DNA of 64,000 bases from Plectrocnemia conspersa (taxonomy: Eukaryota > Arthropoda > Insecta > Trichoptera > Polycentropodidae): contig VTFK01000071.1 of the NCBI GenBank assembly GCA_009617715.1, positions 434,001 to 498,000 on the forward strand, in the 5' to 3' direction. Below, piece after piece: positions 24,590 through 37,309 of the stretch (the first letter of the stretch is position 1; each line of letters begins with the position of its first letter). Under the pieces are notes generated by a model, which saw only the letters and a program-made list of their open reading frames with translations, was not told the DNA's origin and ran no database searches. A program made the position numbers and the translations under genes.

Positions 24590-25130
24590 GTTCACATATG
24601 GCACATTTTAAGGAGCTCGGTGAGGCATGTAATTGAACGATTGTGTTCACACGGGTGGGAACACTTAAGTCTTAAACTTATCTCGACAAGTGACCGAATT
24701 TACATTCACATATTATATATTATAAATTGCGTAAAAATTTAGGCGATTGTTGTGTCTTAAAGTAGCAATACACTATCGTAAATCGTCGCCTTCTCTTCTT
24801 TAAGCAAAGCTTCCTGAGAGATATTGCGCGTGCAACACGTAAAAGGCGTCTCACGAATAAATTGCAGTTTGTCAAAGGCTCAAAGAGACGCATATAGAAA
24901 AAGTTTCGTCCACCCACCCCCTTCCCCACACGCCTAGCATGTTTGCTGCTTCCCTATGGCTCATGCTTCTCACTCTTCTATGTTTTCCACACGTCAATTC
25001 GGTTTCGTGCGAATAAATATATGGGCAATATATATCACAAGGCTGACAGTTCTATCTGATCGCGTCTACGAGCAATTTTCTCTGCCTTTCTTCCGCGGAT
25101 ATGTGATATGATGAATAAGGTATGCGTGTC
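24590..25130. other. moderately GC-rich block, unassigned
   Basis: Richer in G+C than its flanks, with clusters of short pyrimidine runs (24910-24990). The minus-strand 69-codon ORF (24720-24929) has no known motif. Possibly regulatory. Confidence 0.25.
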
Positions 25131-25479
25131 AAAGTACCGATAATATTTGCATGCTCTAGTGTGACTAGAATCGTCAGGTTTAGAGATATCTATATATCCT
25201 TATATCTATATATATACGGGTAATAAATTTATGATTACATAGAGTTAAGGTACGTGGTATGCAAACTAAATACATTGAGGACTTAGATAGGACTATAAGA
25301 GGATAAGCAAAGACGCATCTAAGACTTGGTATAAAAAAATATTGTTTTTTATTTTTTGGAGATAAACAACAACAATTATATAGTCTCAATTATGTATTTT
25401 TTTGTAAGCATTATTAATCATTATTAGATAAATAAAAAAAAAATCAACATAATTCTGCGTTACCTAGAAGGTAACGATT

Positions 25480-25730
25480 CGGCGTAGCTCCGCTTAATGG
25501 AGTTCAGTGCCAATTTTATTATTTCATGTCGAAAGCGATCTGGTAGTTTTGTAGTCAAGTTTCAGAAGAGATATCTAGACGGAAATTTAAGTTTATATAT
25601 ATATACCAATAAGGAATAGAAAGAAGTCTAACGTACAATTTTGACTTATGCAGATAATTTCGGGGCGGAATCAGACTTTTTGTTTTTGTCTAATACGCAT
25701 TTTATTAGACTCTAGTGTGTTAATAGTATA
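25480..25730 (+). repeat. dispersed repeat family C, copy 2
   Basis: Partner of 11400-11830; words shared in order are GTCGAAAGCGA, TTTTGTAGTCAAGTTTC and GGGGCGGAATCAGACTTTTT. Confidence 0.5.
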
Positions 25731-26099
25731 TTTATTACCGTCGGAATTCTTTGTTTGATATATGTTTGGTATATTTTTTGTTAAAGTAGGGTACAATTGT
25801 TTCTATTCAATGCTTTTTTACTAATAATGAATACAATTAATAAACATCGGCGCAGATTAAACTTTTTCTTTGTCTTGCAAAAAAACAATTGATTTAAATC
25901 TATAACAGAAAGTTTAAATGCAATGCTTACGGGTGGTCCCGACACAATATATATATATTATTAAATATGACAAAATTAATAATATTTTTTTATTGTATGT
26001 GAATTTTTTTTACTTAAATGCGAATTTATTATTATAAAAGTAGAACTTGAAAAACACATATACTTAATAAAATTTATGCAATAATAATACTTTTTAGCT

Positions 26100-26200
26100 A
26101 TTATATTGATTGTGGATTTAATGTGTTTCTTATTGCTATTGCCCATCATGACGCATTGGGAAAACCTATCAATGCATAATGATTAGATTTAAAATAAAAT
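26100..26200 (+). repeat. dispersed repeat family B (GACGCATTGG), copy 1
   Basis: The core CATGACGCATTGGGAAAACC lies at 26147-26166 in AT-rich flanks. Copies also lie at 37310-37400, 41400-41510 (reverse) and 47690-47790. Confidence 0.6.
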
Positions 26201-27600
26201 ATAAAACTATTGCTCCATATTATTAAATAATATAGACAATAAAAAAAAATACAGAAAAAAAATTGTTGATATTTATTATTTTTAAAGAATGACTTTATTA
26301 CGTAGTTTAAGAACGGAGGATGCTTATCACAAAATATCATTTACCGTCAAGCTTCAGTTTGAAAAGTTGCAAGCCTTTCAAAATTTATTAATCTATATAA
26401 AGATAAGCTTTCCGAAACTATATGTTTAATATGTTTATATTTTGAATGTGATAAATATGCGAATCGTTGCTATCTATTTAATTAATTATAAATATAGCTT
26501 ATCATAAATAAATATAAATTTTTCTTTAAAAAAATAGTAAATATGAATAAATTATTTAAGAAAAGCTTTATTTAAAAAAAATTTGGATGCATTATTATTC
26601 TTAAAATAATTTATACAGAAATATTAGTATACATGACTAATCATTTTATATATCTATCATATTTAAGGAAGAAATTATTTGAAATATTTTTAAAATAATA
26701 GATTTTGCTATTAAACGTCCGCGGAATAACTACTATTTTAATATAAATAACTTTTGAGAACCTATGCGTGTATAATACACATTGTTTCATAATTATTCGA
26801 ATCTTGTTTGCCTCTAGCCGAAAACATAATACGAATTGTAACGACCGACTGTTTATCATACGTGAATTATTATTTGATCCGACACAAGTTGTTTGGTACA
26901 CCGTTTGTTAGTAAAATTTTCCAATAGTTTTAGGCCTAGGACTAACCGGTAATTGGGTGTTCTAGAAATATAATATATATAAAACTATATATTATTTATA
27001 TTTTAAATTTTCCATTGCAATATGTCTACTGATTTCGCTGACTCATTAATTTTTTTGAGTAATGTGTACAAAAGATGTAGAATAGTTTATACCGATATTT
27101 CTATGAATAAATAATTGTATAGTTTTATTTAATATAGAGCTTGAAACGGTAATTTTATAATTAGTATTATTTTTATGACATTTAAGCGTAGATTAATTAA
27201 ATTTCTCAGTCACATAATTATAATATTAAAATAAATAGATTCCCAACCGAAAAGAAAAACAATTTTACAGCGCGATAATACCATTTCCAGATTAAAATTT
27301 GCATATTTGCTACACAGCATTGTTTTGTCAGTGATAGTTTTGCTACATTTCACGAAAGTTTCATTAGCTATTTTCCAAATTAAAGCGCTTAATTCTACTT
27401 AAATAATACACAAAATTGAAACTGTTTAACGAAAATAAATATTAAACAGTACAGAAATGGAAATAAATACACTTTTGTGTTTATTCAGTTCATACATTAG
27501 CTGATTAAAGAAGTTGGGGACCAGAAACATAATGCAAAATCATTTTTCTGCAATGAGTAACAGTTAAACATAAACATAGTCAGTGCTGATTTTCAATTGC
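26200..27600. other. AT-rich desert
   Basis: Several AT-driven ORFs on the minus strand; none has a domain. A small GC-richer patch at 26800-26950 is unassigned. Confidence 0.4.
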
Positions 27601-27604
27601 ATGC

Positions 27605-27655
27605 TTTTGACTGCCCTAGAAAGTCGCGATTGCGTCCCTTATTCTTGTCTAAAAT
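27605..27655 (+). repeat. 36-bp element shared with atk intron 1
   Basis: TGCCCTAGAAAGTCGCGATT.. (27612-27646) matches 47511-47546 at 31 of 36 positions. The flanks do not match, so this is a short shared element rather than a long repeat. Confidence 0.6.
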
Positions 27656-29400
27656 AAAAATTTATAATACTTATATTCCCTCATGTACAGAAACGTAAAC
27701 AACTTTTTTTTGCATATTTTATTTTTATTAAAAGTAAGTCGATCAAGCATTTTTGTAATACATTTTAAGTGGTGTTCTTGCTTTAGAATATGTCGCGAAA
27801 TATCATTTTGTAATTTTGAATGTTATTATATTAGTTGATGACCACATAAATAGATTTCTAACAAAAAATTTATATTTTCTATAATTCTCAATAAAATTTA
27901 TTTAAAATAAATTTTTAACGTAATCGAAGAAAAGCAAGAATTTAGAATTTTAAGTTTTTCGATATTTTTATTAAACAGAAAAAAACATATTATTGAACTG
28001 AGAATTGAACCTTCAGGTATTTTTAAAATTGCAATGAATTTAAATGATCTAAAAAGTAGGATTACAAAAATTATTCATTTTCTGTGAAAACGCAATTACA
28101 AACGCAATTACAAAAAAGCCCTTTTACAATCAGATTTCCCAGATACAATAGGAATGAAAAAAACAAATATGTAGATATATATTTATTTTTATGTGTGTGA
28201 GTTACTTCAAATCAAATATTTCTTGCATTTTTTTAAGCGTACCAACTGAACTTATATTTGACTTTTAAAATAGCATATGAAGGCCACACATTTTTAAAAA
28301 AAAGCGTATGAAGGCCATATTATTAAAAAAATTGGGTTATCACACAAATCATCTATGATTATTAGAAGGAAACGGGGAAAAAGCCAGATTTATTTATATT
28401 TATCTATCATACAATATATCAGCCTGACCTTATACAAACCTAGACATTAAGATTGACACAATAAAAAATTTAGATAATAGCGGTCATTCTACTTCGATCA
28501 TCAGATTTGGTCCAGTATAGCTATCACATTTTATTCGCCAGGTGCTTAGGGACGACTTTAAAATCATACGCTTTAAAGCCACAGTACTCATCTGAATAAA
28601 AGTATTGCAAAAATTTATATATTTTGTAACGTAAAAATATTTTTTTAATCTGATCTTAAATAAACAAATATAATCAGCGCTTTTAAGGTTTATAAATTTC
28701 AAGAATCAATAAATATATGACTAGATTATTTTTAAAGTTATTATGTTTTGAGCTATAACTGATTTTTTATATGTGCATAACGAGTGGCTTTGACAATTGA
28801 TGGACGGGTTTATTGCAACCAATTATAATATATAGTTTATTTCCACTCTATTGTGTACGCCCCTGTCAATCAACGCGTGTGTTGTTCTACATAAACAAGT
28901 CCATTTAAGACACTAGTCTCTGTTTTGTATATATTGTAGAAACCACGCGATTTGAAAAGGACAATTATATTATTTGGGTGTGATATATTTATTACATTTT
29001 GCGATACAAGAATGGATAGCTTTATAAGATTCCCATGTCGTCACACGAAATAGCATGCTTTATCTCTTTTTTCGTTGCGTGCGAAACCCCTCCTACTTTT
29101 ATTTCTAGGGGATCGGCGTCAGTTCTGGATTGTTAAATGAATAAATTTGATTAACCTACAATACCACTAACTTCATTTCATAATTTTGCAACTTATCTGA
29201 TTTTTATAATTTTTCGCAGAATTTCAAAGTTTTTTTAAATAAATATAATTATTATAGTCATTGTTTCCAAAAGCAATAAAATGTTTGTATTGATTATAAG
29301 AAAAGAGCATTATTACATAATAAAAATAAAATGGTGAATATGTCTTTAGAAGCGCAGGGTAACACCCCCACGTTGTATGGCTGAGAGGCAAATAGTAGTG
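27656..29400. other. AT-rich desert with one GC-richer patch
   Basis: 28780-29130 is less AT-rich, with no supported coding. Short local repeat GCGTATGAAGGCCA/GCATATGAAGGCCA near 28270-28318. Confidence 0.4.
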
Positions 29401-29408
29401 GATTCTAA

Positions 29409-29640
29409 TTAGAATGTAACGGTAAACCGTCGAGCTCGATGGGGAATCTTATGATGCGAACGGATATTAATCAAATATTTTTTAAAATCAGTATATACAA
29501 CGTCTTCTAGTATTTTCACATCAAGTGATTTTTCATTGTTTGACAAAGAAAAGAGTTCTGTGATCATGGAACGAGCGGGACGAAAACCATTTAAATCGAT
29601 TATAACCACATACCCTCATATACAAGTATCTAAAGAACCT
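29409..29640 (-). pseudogene. non-LTR retrotransposon reverse-transcriptase fragment (FRPARS part)
   Basis: A minus-strand frame contains NGFRPARSMITELFSL and VVYTDFKK, decayed forms of the GFRPGRSTxTNL and YTDFxKAFD motifs of jockey/CR1-type reverse transcriptases. KSLDVK is shared with the fragment at 29850-30290, so both belong to one family. Confidence 0.65.
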
Positions 29641-29849
29641 TTTCTGAATTTTTCCGATTAAGATTATTTAAGAGTATTTGCTTATTTAAAGATTTTATAT
29701 AATAAATGCATATTAAATAATGTTACAAACTAAAGTGTCAAAAACTCGTTCCTCATAATAAATCTGAGCATTTTTCGCAGACATCATTTGCTCTCAAAAG
29801 TAATTCTAAAATATTTACTAGCATTTTTTAACCAAAACGTTTCTATTGA

Positions 29850-30290
29850 TTATAAATTCGATTAGAAAAATAGCAAGAATTCATAATTTTTCAACACTAA
29901 AAGTGAAAGCATTTCTTTGCAAATATTTAAAAGCGGTCTCTAGCGATTTAAAGTCCACAATAGGGCAAACGTTTTTAAACAATCTTAAATCATCAGCATA
30001 CAAAATTAAACTAGAAATATAGCCCTTCACTCTGTAGAGAGAAGAATGCATTTAAACTATTTTAAATAATCTGCATATAGAAAAAAACTTAAATTTGTAA
30101 CTGCCGTATTTATGTCATTATTAAATAACGTAAAGAGCATAGGACCCAAGTTGCACCCTTGAAGAATACCTATAGGTGTTAAATATTCTATTTGTGTTTC
30201 ATATCAAGGGATTTCATCATTGATTTAGTGAAAAACTGCGAACGAGCAGGACAAAAATCCTTCTGTTGGTCCAACAAAATTAAGGTTTTA
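29850..30290 (-). pseudogene. non-LTR retrotransposon reverse-transcriptase fragment with two YADD-like motifs
   Basis: In minus-strand order: CPARSQFFT-like start (~30250), ILQGCNLGPMLFTLFNNDI (GVPQGSxLGPLLF motif, 30125-30180), FLYADYLK (30070-30090), then LILYADDLRLFK (29975-30010). Two catalytic-motif copies only about 80 bp apart indicate a duplication or a junction of two copies. Stops and frameshifts interrupt it. Confidence 0.7.
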
Positions 30291-30528
30291 ACACACTAAT
30301 CTATTGTTCTTGATACATAATTTGTTAACCTTTTTTAAGAATAGTACTCATTTATGTGGAAATGAAAAGATCAAGATATATTATTGTATTTTAGAGAGAA
30401 TTAGAGCAAAAATATGTTTTAAAAGAGATTTAAAATTAAATTAGGAATATATCAGGTCCAAGAGAACATATGTTTAAATAAAAATGTCACTTTTTTAAAT
30501 TTACTGTATAAATCTAGTGTAAAATGTA

Positions 30529-30706
30529 ATGCTTCCTCCACACTCTCTGGAAGTAGGCCATGGTTGGGCAAGGACGGAAAATATAATGTGTTAATTCGGG
30601 GCTACTTCGGTCGAGCTCGGGTCTGCCCGCTCTAATGTCTCGGCGACCTCGACCGTATTCGGTAGACCTTTGGTTCGGTAACTTCCAGAGAGTGTAGAGG
30701 AAGCAT
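30529..30706. mobile_element. 178-bp MITE with 26-bp terminal inverted repeats
   Basis: Left terminus at 30529-30554 (ATGCTTCCTCCACACTCTCT..) and right terminus at 30681-30706 are inverted copies with one mismatch. The interior is GC-rich (GGTCGAGCTCGGGTCTGCCC). The target duplication is unclear, so the superfamily is not assigned. The 72-codon minus ORF spanning it is spurious. Confidence 0.85.
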
Positions 30707-31079
30707 AACAGTAAACCTACACAGATATACATAAATCAACATCAATATTATAAAAAAAATCTACATTGCAAATTAGCATATTCGTAACATTTTAAACTGA
30801 AATCAGGCTAACAAAAACTATATAGGCCGATGGCACAACATGTGTGCTATGCTTCCGGAAATAGTAGCTGTCTGGTGACACAATCCCTGTGCCATGTTTT
30901 TTGTCAAGCATTATAATCCATTTATAATTTATTTTTTATTATAATGCAGGGTTCCTCAACCTTTTTTTAAATGTTTTTCTATTTCTCAAAATATGCCGTC
31001 ATCTGATAAAGTTGAACTTTGTTACCTGCATATTGTTAACATATATGTACATAATATTTATGCTAATAGTAGTAAATAA
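30707..31079. other. AT-rich spacer
   Basis: No supported feature seen. Confidence 0.4.
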
Positions 31080-31700
31080 TGGTGGGAGATGCAAACATTT
31101 ATGTTTATTTTGCTCGATGTTAACGCAGTAATGCGTTTTTTGTCATCATCAAATTTAACGCCCTCTCCACCCCAATCGAATTTTATCGCCCGTCAAAATT
31201 TACCGCCCGTAAATTAAACAAGCGGAATGATTACGTTTTGATGCGTAATCCGCGGCGTGTTTGGCTTTATGGGCATGCGGCCCGAGATCGGATTGATTTA
31301 TGGTCAAATTACAAAATAGGCCCACGCCGAGCGGAATGTGTGGTCACCGCAACACGGGCGTCGACGTACGTATGCAAACACAAAATTCAAATATGGCTAT
31401 AGTAATCAATATTTCACATCGGACGGCCAGATTACGGCTAGTTTAAACAAAACAGGGGTCGTTAAGTCGAGGCCGCGGGCCGCAAATGGCCCGCACCTGA
31501 ATCGGGATTAATGCCAGATAAAACGCTTCGAACCGAAAACGAATGGGAATTAGAGAAAAAATATATTTATATGGCAAACAAACGGAATTGTGTATAAAAG
31601 TTTCGCCCCAACCCTCGATGCACCCACCGCGGGGTAGGTTTCTACCTTAATCGTGCAAGTTGAAAATGGCGCAAATTGAAAAGTTGTAATGGTGATAGTT
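31080..31700. promoter_or_regulatory. large GC-rich island, strong candidate enhancer or conserved element
   Basis: About 600 bp lie in a desert of kilobases. It contains GGATTGATTTATGGTCAAAT, TGGCTTTATGGGC, AATCGGGATTAATGCCAG (a Bicoid/Otd-like GGATTAA site), GGAATTAGAG, GCGTAATCCGCGG and a GGCCGCGGGCCGCAAATGGC segment. No coding frame persists on either strand. The density of homeodomain-type sites in a GC-rich block suggests a developmental cis-regulatory module; this is inference. Confidence 0.5.
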
Positions 31701-33794
31701 GATGGTTTGCCGAACGACAGATTGTTTCCAAGTGTACTTTAGGCTTTGACGGTGCTTACTCAAAGGTCCTTCATACAATTTTCGAGTTTGTTGTTGGAAA
31801 TTTGTGTGAACTATTATTCGTTAGACACGTGCTAGCTAAAAATCACTTACCGATCTAATAGTAAAAGTTTTAATATTTTATTATTTATATCTTTCTCAGA
31901 GAAAATTTAATGATTAAATCTAAAGGGAATATAAATCAAGCAATTTTAATAAATGCACATTAAAAATACTATAAATTTATAAAAAAATATGTAAAAAAAA
32001 ACATACAATGTGTAAAAAAAAAAAGGTTCAACTTATTGATTTAATAGTTAAATGCTAAAAATAAGAGGTTGTGGTACTTTTTAAATTAAATAAATTGCCA
32101 CTTTTAATTCTGTTAATTAAAAAAAATTTTAGATTAGGATTTTTGGCATTTTTTTAGTTCTGTTAATAAAAAAAATAATAGTTATCAGCAAAAAGTATAA
32201 TTTCAATATAATAAAAATAAAATACTTTATAGTCTAAAAATAATGAATATATGGTAGGACTAAAATACCATATTTTTGCTACTCCTCATTAAATTATAAT
32301 AAACATAATCAAAGAGTTTTTTTTATTGATTAAATATTTAAGTATATCCTTGATTCATATTTAACCAAAACTAATGCTTATTAATGAGACAATTATTTTT
32401 ATTTAATTATTAGTAAAATTTTGTTATACCAGATAAAAATGTGGATAAATGACATTACTAATTTTCGATACGCTTGCATGAAAAAGCAATTTCTCTATAG
32501 AATTGGGAATGACAGGCAGAAATAGGTCGGTAATTATCAATATATTCCTTTTCGTCCCTTATAAATATCAATAACGTTTTTTTTTAAATGTGTAGATGTA
32601 ATATAATTATATATAATCAAACAGATTAAAATTTAAAAGGATAAAATAATAATTTTATTATGAGTTAGATGTATTAACTAATAATTAAAAATATATTAGC
32701 AAACCAATTAATAATATCATTTATGATTATTTTATATATAATATAACTCACATTTTGTGGTGAATTATGATTCAATATTTTTAAGTAAGTTAGTATAATT
32801 ATTAAAAAAATTAGTTCTACTTAAAATTAGTTTTTTTTTTACTTACTATGTAATATTTGCTAAATATAATTTTTTTGAGTAAAAACAAGATTAGCAATTT
32901 TTTTTAAAAAATGAAGAGATGTTCACTAAAATATAATTTTATATATCTATATAAATATTTACGTATGTTAAATATTTGTGCTAAAGGAATTTTTTAATCT
33001 GAATGTCTTATATAATATAATAATAAAAGAGCGGAGGATAAAATATGTTTTAAGCTTTAACTAAAAAAAAAAACTTTGTCGTAAAAAAATAAAATGAAAC
33101 ATCTCGGACATAAAAGTCTGCAAAAATACATAATTTATATAAAATACCTATAGTATTACCACATTAATAGCAATATAACGATAAATTTGCAGAGGTTTTA
33201 AGCATTTTTTTTCTCTAAATACAAGCCATAAAGGACTGTAAATATATTTCTAAGGTTATAACTTATAAATTAGCTATTTTTCATATACTTTATATTATCA
33301 AGTATTTATTATATATTATTTTGCAACTTAATAATACATTTTTGTACATAGAAACAAAGTAAGCAACATAATTCATAGATTTTTATTATTAGAAAATATT
33401 ATAAAAATATGCTCGAGGGTCGTAAAACATGTTTAAAAGGGTATTAAAACAAACATTGCTGGTTACACATTCTAGGTTAATAATGGCTTAGGAAGTTTTT
33501 ATGAGATTATATTCGTATCAAAATTTTAAATACACATTAATACGAGAGCACCGTTTAAAACGCAATTACTATTATGTACCGCGTTAAAAATTTCCATTTT
33601 AATTAAAAGTTTTAATTAAAGGTAACGCAGTACGTGCTTGTATTTTCACACAATTTAATAATATGATATGCATACTTTAATGATATCAATAAGTAGTTTG
33701 TTAGGTTTGTGAATTTATGTTTCATATTTTATGTACATTTATTCAAAACCTTTCTCAAGCATCGTTTTGTTTTTGGTACAGCATTACATATATA
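31701..33794. other. strongly AT-rich desert
   Basis: Long A/T tracts throughout; I see no feature in it. Confidence 0.45.
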
Positions 33795-33935
33795 TGTAAA
33801 TGTTACAGCGAATCTGTATTACCATATACAAATATATTTTTATTAGCATATTAATGCAATCATAACGGTATACGTTTTCACTGCTACATATAAATATATA
33901 TTTACTAGTGAAAATATAAATTATATTCTTATTTT
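33795..33935 (-). repeat. dispersed repeat family A, copy 2 (reverse, partial)
   Basis: The reverse complement reads GGTAATACAGATTCGCTGTAAC, close to GGTAATACAAACTCACTGTAAC in copy 3, and shares the ATACCGTTATGATT region. It covers only the 3' part of the family. Confidence 0.6.
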
Positions 33936-34246
33936 GTGAATATTTTCCAGTGTTTTTTTTAATTGAGTGTAGTACAATTTTTTCTACTTATTTCGATAAT
34001 TTTTTGGCATATTTGAAATTTCATTTCCTCTCCGATATGATTGATTATAAAACGCACTATAACCATAAGATACTTTTGTATCATTTAATTCTTGTTTTTG
34101 TAGCAAATCAAAATGGTCTGAGTAAAGCTTATGGTTTTTCACTATATAATATGCAGTTCTGAATATTTGATTTCCGCATCATTCAAAGTATTTATTATTT
34201 TTTCAATGGGTTGAATTTGGGTTGTTTCTAAATTTTTTCTGCACTT

Positions 34247-34325
34247 AAATGTACATTTGATTTTATTAAAAAATTATTTGATTTGTACATTTGTACAAAT
34301 GTACATTTGATTTTATTAAAAAAAA
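34247..34325 (+). repeat. 50-bp period direct repeat
   Basis: AATGTACATTTGATTTTATT occurs at 34249 and 34299, with a TTTGTACATTTGTACAAATG palindrome between. Confidence 0.85.
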
Positions 34326-34629
34326 TGTAATTTGCTAATTTAATTAAATACATGTAACTATAAAAAAGAGAATATTTAAATAATAAGAACGTTCGTCCGT
34401 TTACGTCACTTGACAATATTAGGTTGAAACTTGAAACATAAATAATTTAGCACCTAATCGACGGGTCACTTTTCGCCGCGTGATTTTCACGCAAATAGAG
34501 TTACATCAATAAAATTACTTTATCAGTACCTTGTTTTTTGCTTGAAAAATTAATTTAAGTATTAAACTTCAGTACTAGATATATATATCTATATACATAT
34601 TAAAATTTATGAACATCGATATATATTAA

Positions 34630-35085
34630 CCCTTTGAGTAGTGAGTTAATTTTACGTATTTTTCCATAAATATTTCCTTCGCTATTTTTTTATTATTATT
34701 ATTGTAGATTGCATTTATAGTGCAATTTAAACGTTTTATTGCCTTATTTTATTTTACTACTTTTTTGTATCAGTAATTTATCTTAACACTTTCCTGTTAT
34801 TTTATTTTGTTAATTTAGTTTACATATTTTTTATCTATGTATTATTCGGCTTCTGTGGATTTTTTTTATATGAATACAGAGGCTCTAAATATTTTTTTAT
34901 AAATTGAATAATAATTATTCATTGTTATTTTTATTTATTTCGTACTATTTCAATATATCGGTATTATTTTTTATATAAATTAAATTTTTAAAAATATATA
35001 AATAAAATGTTTTTTGTTTACTATTTCTTCCTTATATAAATGAAATATAGACCACCGTACATGTACGGCGATAACGCTAAAAGGG
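34630..35085. mobile_element. piggyBac-type MITE with TTAA target duplications
   Basis: TTAA at 34626-34629 is followed by CCCTTTGAG, and the right end reads CTAAAAGGG then TTAA at 35086-35089. TTAA duplication plus CCC-starting termini is diagnostic of piggyBac-like elements. The 456-bp interior is AT-rich and non-coding, with a CCGTACATGTACGG palindrome near the right end. Confidence 0.8.
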
Positions 35086-35089
35086 TTAA

Positions 35090-35399
35090 TAAATATTGAC
35101 GAGCTTGATTGGTTTACAATTTTTTGGAAAAATAAAACTTACTCACATCTGTTTGAACAAACAGTTTCTGCTACTTTACCTGTTCATACAAATCATACAA
35201 AATATTTGCTTTCTGTTTATCTTTAATTCAATACATAATTTAAAACACAGTTAATAATGTCATAAAAAATATATATAAGCTTTAAAATGATTTTATCATG
35301 AATACGATGTAATGATAAGTTAATATTAAACATAAAAAAATCGCAACTAGCTTCTTACATAATATGATATATATATTTTTTATTTACTAACATCTCAAC
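35090..35399. other. AT-rich spacer
   Basis: No supported feature seen. Confidence 0.4.
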
Positions 35400-35880
35400 C
35401 CGCTTCGATCGCACGTGCTAGTGGACCAGTCAATAAATTCCTTAGTCCACTGGGCAGAGCCGCATAACGGTGCGCGGTCGCCCGGGGCCCAATTAACCTG
35501 TGGGGCCGACCCGAAAATCTAACGTGGACCACTTACCAGTACTTTGTATTACCGATACGCATTATTTTTAACTGTAGTTTTTTCTACTTCTTCTTCTCGA
35601 GCGAGTTCAAGGCAGCATTCCGAGACTTTCTCGCTCGTACACGACCTCCCTAATCTGGACCAGTTTTACGTCGTCTCTGCGAGGGGACTCTTTTATAGAT
35701 GTCGCGTCTTATCACCGGAGAAATATGATTTCTCTCGACGGCGCTAGGGCGTAAAGAAAATTGCGATAAGGGCGACTTATGGCGAACGTAGGTAAAGAGG
35801 GGCGCATTTGCGCAAAAACGTATTTGAACGCGCGAAAAAATGTGGCCACCCGCAAATGTTCAGATAGACAATTGGATATT
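35400..35880. promoter_or_regulatory. GC-rich island, candidate cis-regulatory module
   Basis: Contains GGGCCCAATTAACCTGTGG, TCTTTTATAGATG, GTCTTATCACCGG and GCGATAAGGGCGAC (two GATA-type words), GGGGCGCATTTGCGC. Two short plus-strand ORFs overlap it (35544-35747 and 35779-36039) without domains. Regulatory role inferred. Confidence 0.4.
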
Positions 35881-36880
35881 GTGAGCGAAAAAAAATTGTA
35901 TGTGAAGCACGAGCTTAAATATGTATTAAATTATTTATATTCAACATTATCAAGCAGCTTTATACAAATACTTTTAGAGATGTTATATAAAATGCGACAA
36001 ATTATATTTTCGGTAAAAAATATTTATTTAATAGTATGATTATTTTTATGATCTTATTTAAAACGATCTTGCTAACGCATAAGATTGTCATTTCACACAA
36101 AATTGTCATGGATTATTGGTTAAAAAATAGCTAGACCTTAGTTTCTTATTTTTGCGATTTTTCAATTAATTCCATAAATTGAAAATAAACCCTTTATCAC
36201 AATCACAAATTTATTTTTTAGGTCATAAATACATTGTCTTTCTGTTGAATATTTGGTTTATATTTTTTACCTTCTGCTTATTATTTTCACGTGGTTATTG
36301 CTAGCTAAAGTTAGGGGCCCGATAATTATCATAATAATCGTTTTCCGCTGCATTATTATACTCAATTTATAAGCCTAATCTATTTTCAGAATATCCTTAT
36401 TTTCTCGGTAATATAAACAACAGTAAACAATGTAAAATAATTCCAGGAACGGCTGATTGATGGAGGGTGAAAGGCGGGGTTGTCAAATTTCAAATTAGGT
36501 CTCGTGGGAACCAAATTTAAAAAAATGTTCTGATATTTCCAAGATTTTGACATACCACTTTTAATTTATAAATTTAATTCTGGCCATTTAAAATTGTATT
36601 TTATTATGAAAACAACAATATTAATTGAGACATATTTTTATTTATGCTATTTAGCTTAAAAAGTGTTCAATATTTATCACCTGATTTCACTTTATTAAGA
36701 ATTGCTAAGCCTTGATTAAAAAAAATGAGTTCTAAACAATTTATTCTGGAATTTTATTTTATTATCAGCTCAGCTTTAATTTTTTTAGAATCAACTAGAC
36801 TAAAAATCCTCTCAGATGTTGCATTTAAAGTATTCGATAATTTTTAAAAATTGTGGAGAAGACTTTTTTTAATTAAACAA
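35881..36880. other. AT-rich stretch
   Basis: Small GC-richer bits near 36310-36330 and 36450-36510; no feature assigned. Confidence 0.4.
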
Positions 36881-36902
36881 ACTTTTCTTTGATTACACGG
36901 TA

Positions 36903-37260
36903 ATGTCAATTTCTCATGACGTAAGCTTCGGCGCGCATACATTGAACGTATGGACCGCGATGGCGTTGAATATATTTTCTGAATTTGATAATAAGGATCA
37001 AATGTGTGATTTTGTGTTCTATATTGATATTATTCAACATTTAAATGATTTGAATATAAGTCTGCAAGGACTAAATAAACTGATAAACGAAATATTTAAT
37101 AAAATAAAAGTTTCTAAAAATACGATTATAATATGGAATTGTCAACTTAATTTGAATAATTTGTCACATTCTTCCATCTAACACGAAAAAGTATGCAGAT
37201 GAAATTCAAAGACTAGCAAGAATTTTATTCACAGCTTAAAAGTTGATGGGAGAATAAAAT
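36903..37260 (+). pseudogene. hAT (Charlie/GTF2IRD2-like) transposase fragment
   Basis: A 92-codon frame contains FVFYIDIIQHLNDLNISLQG and an NQL..-type LWNCQLNLNNLSH segment. These are close to the LAFLVDITxHLNxLNLxLQG and LWExQL..gNLsHF motifs of the hAT-derived GTF2IRD2/ZBED5/SCAND3 group. After a stop, KKYADEIQRLAR in another frame continues the family pattern. The N-terminal zinc finger and the catalytic core are missing. Confidence 0.75.
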
Positions 37261-37309
37261 TTATTTTATAATTTTTTCATCGCTGTTTATCACATATATA
37301 TTTTGTGTA

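Noticed and set aside
30514..30732. 72-codon minus-strand ORF
   Set aside because: Spans a MITE with perfect-type inverted termini; the frame is incidental.
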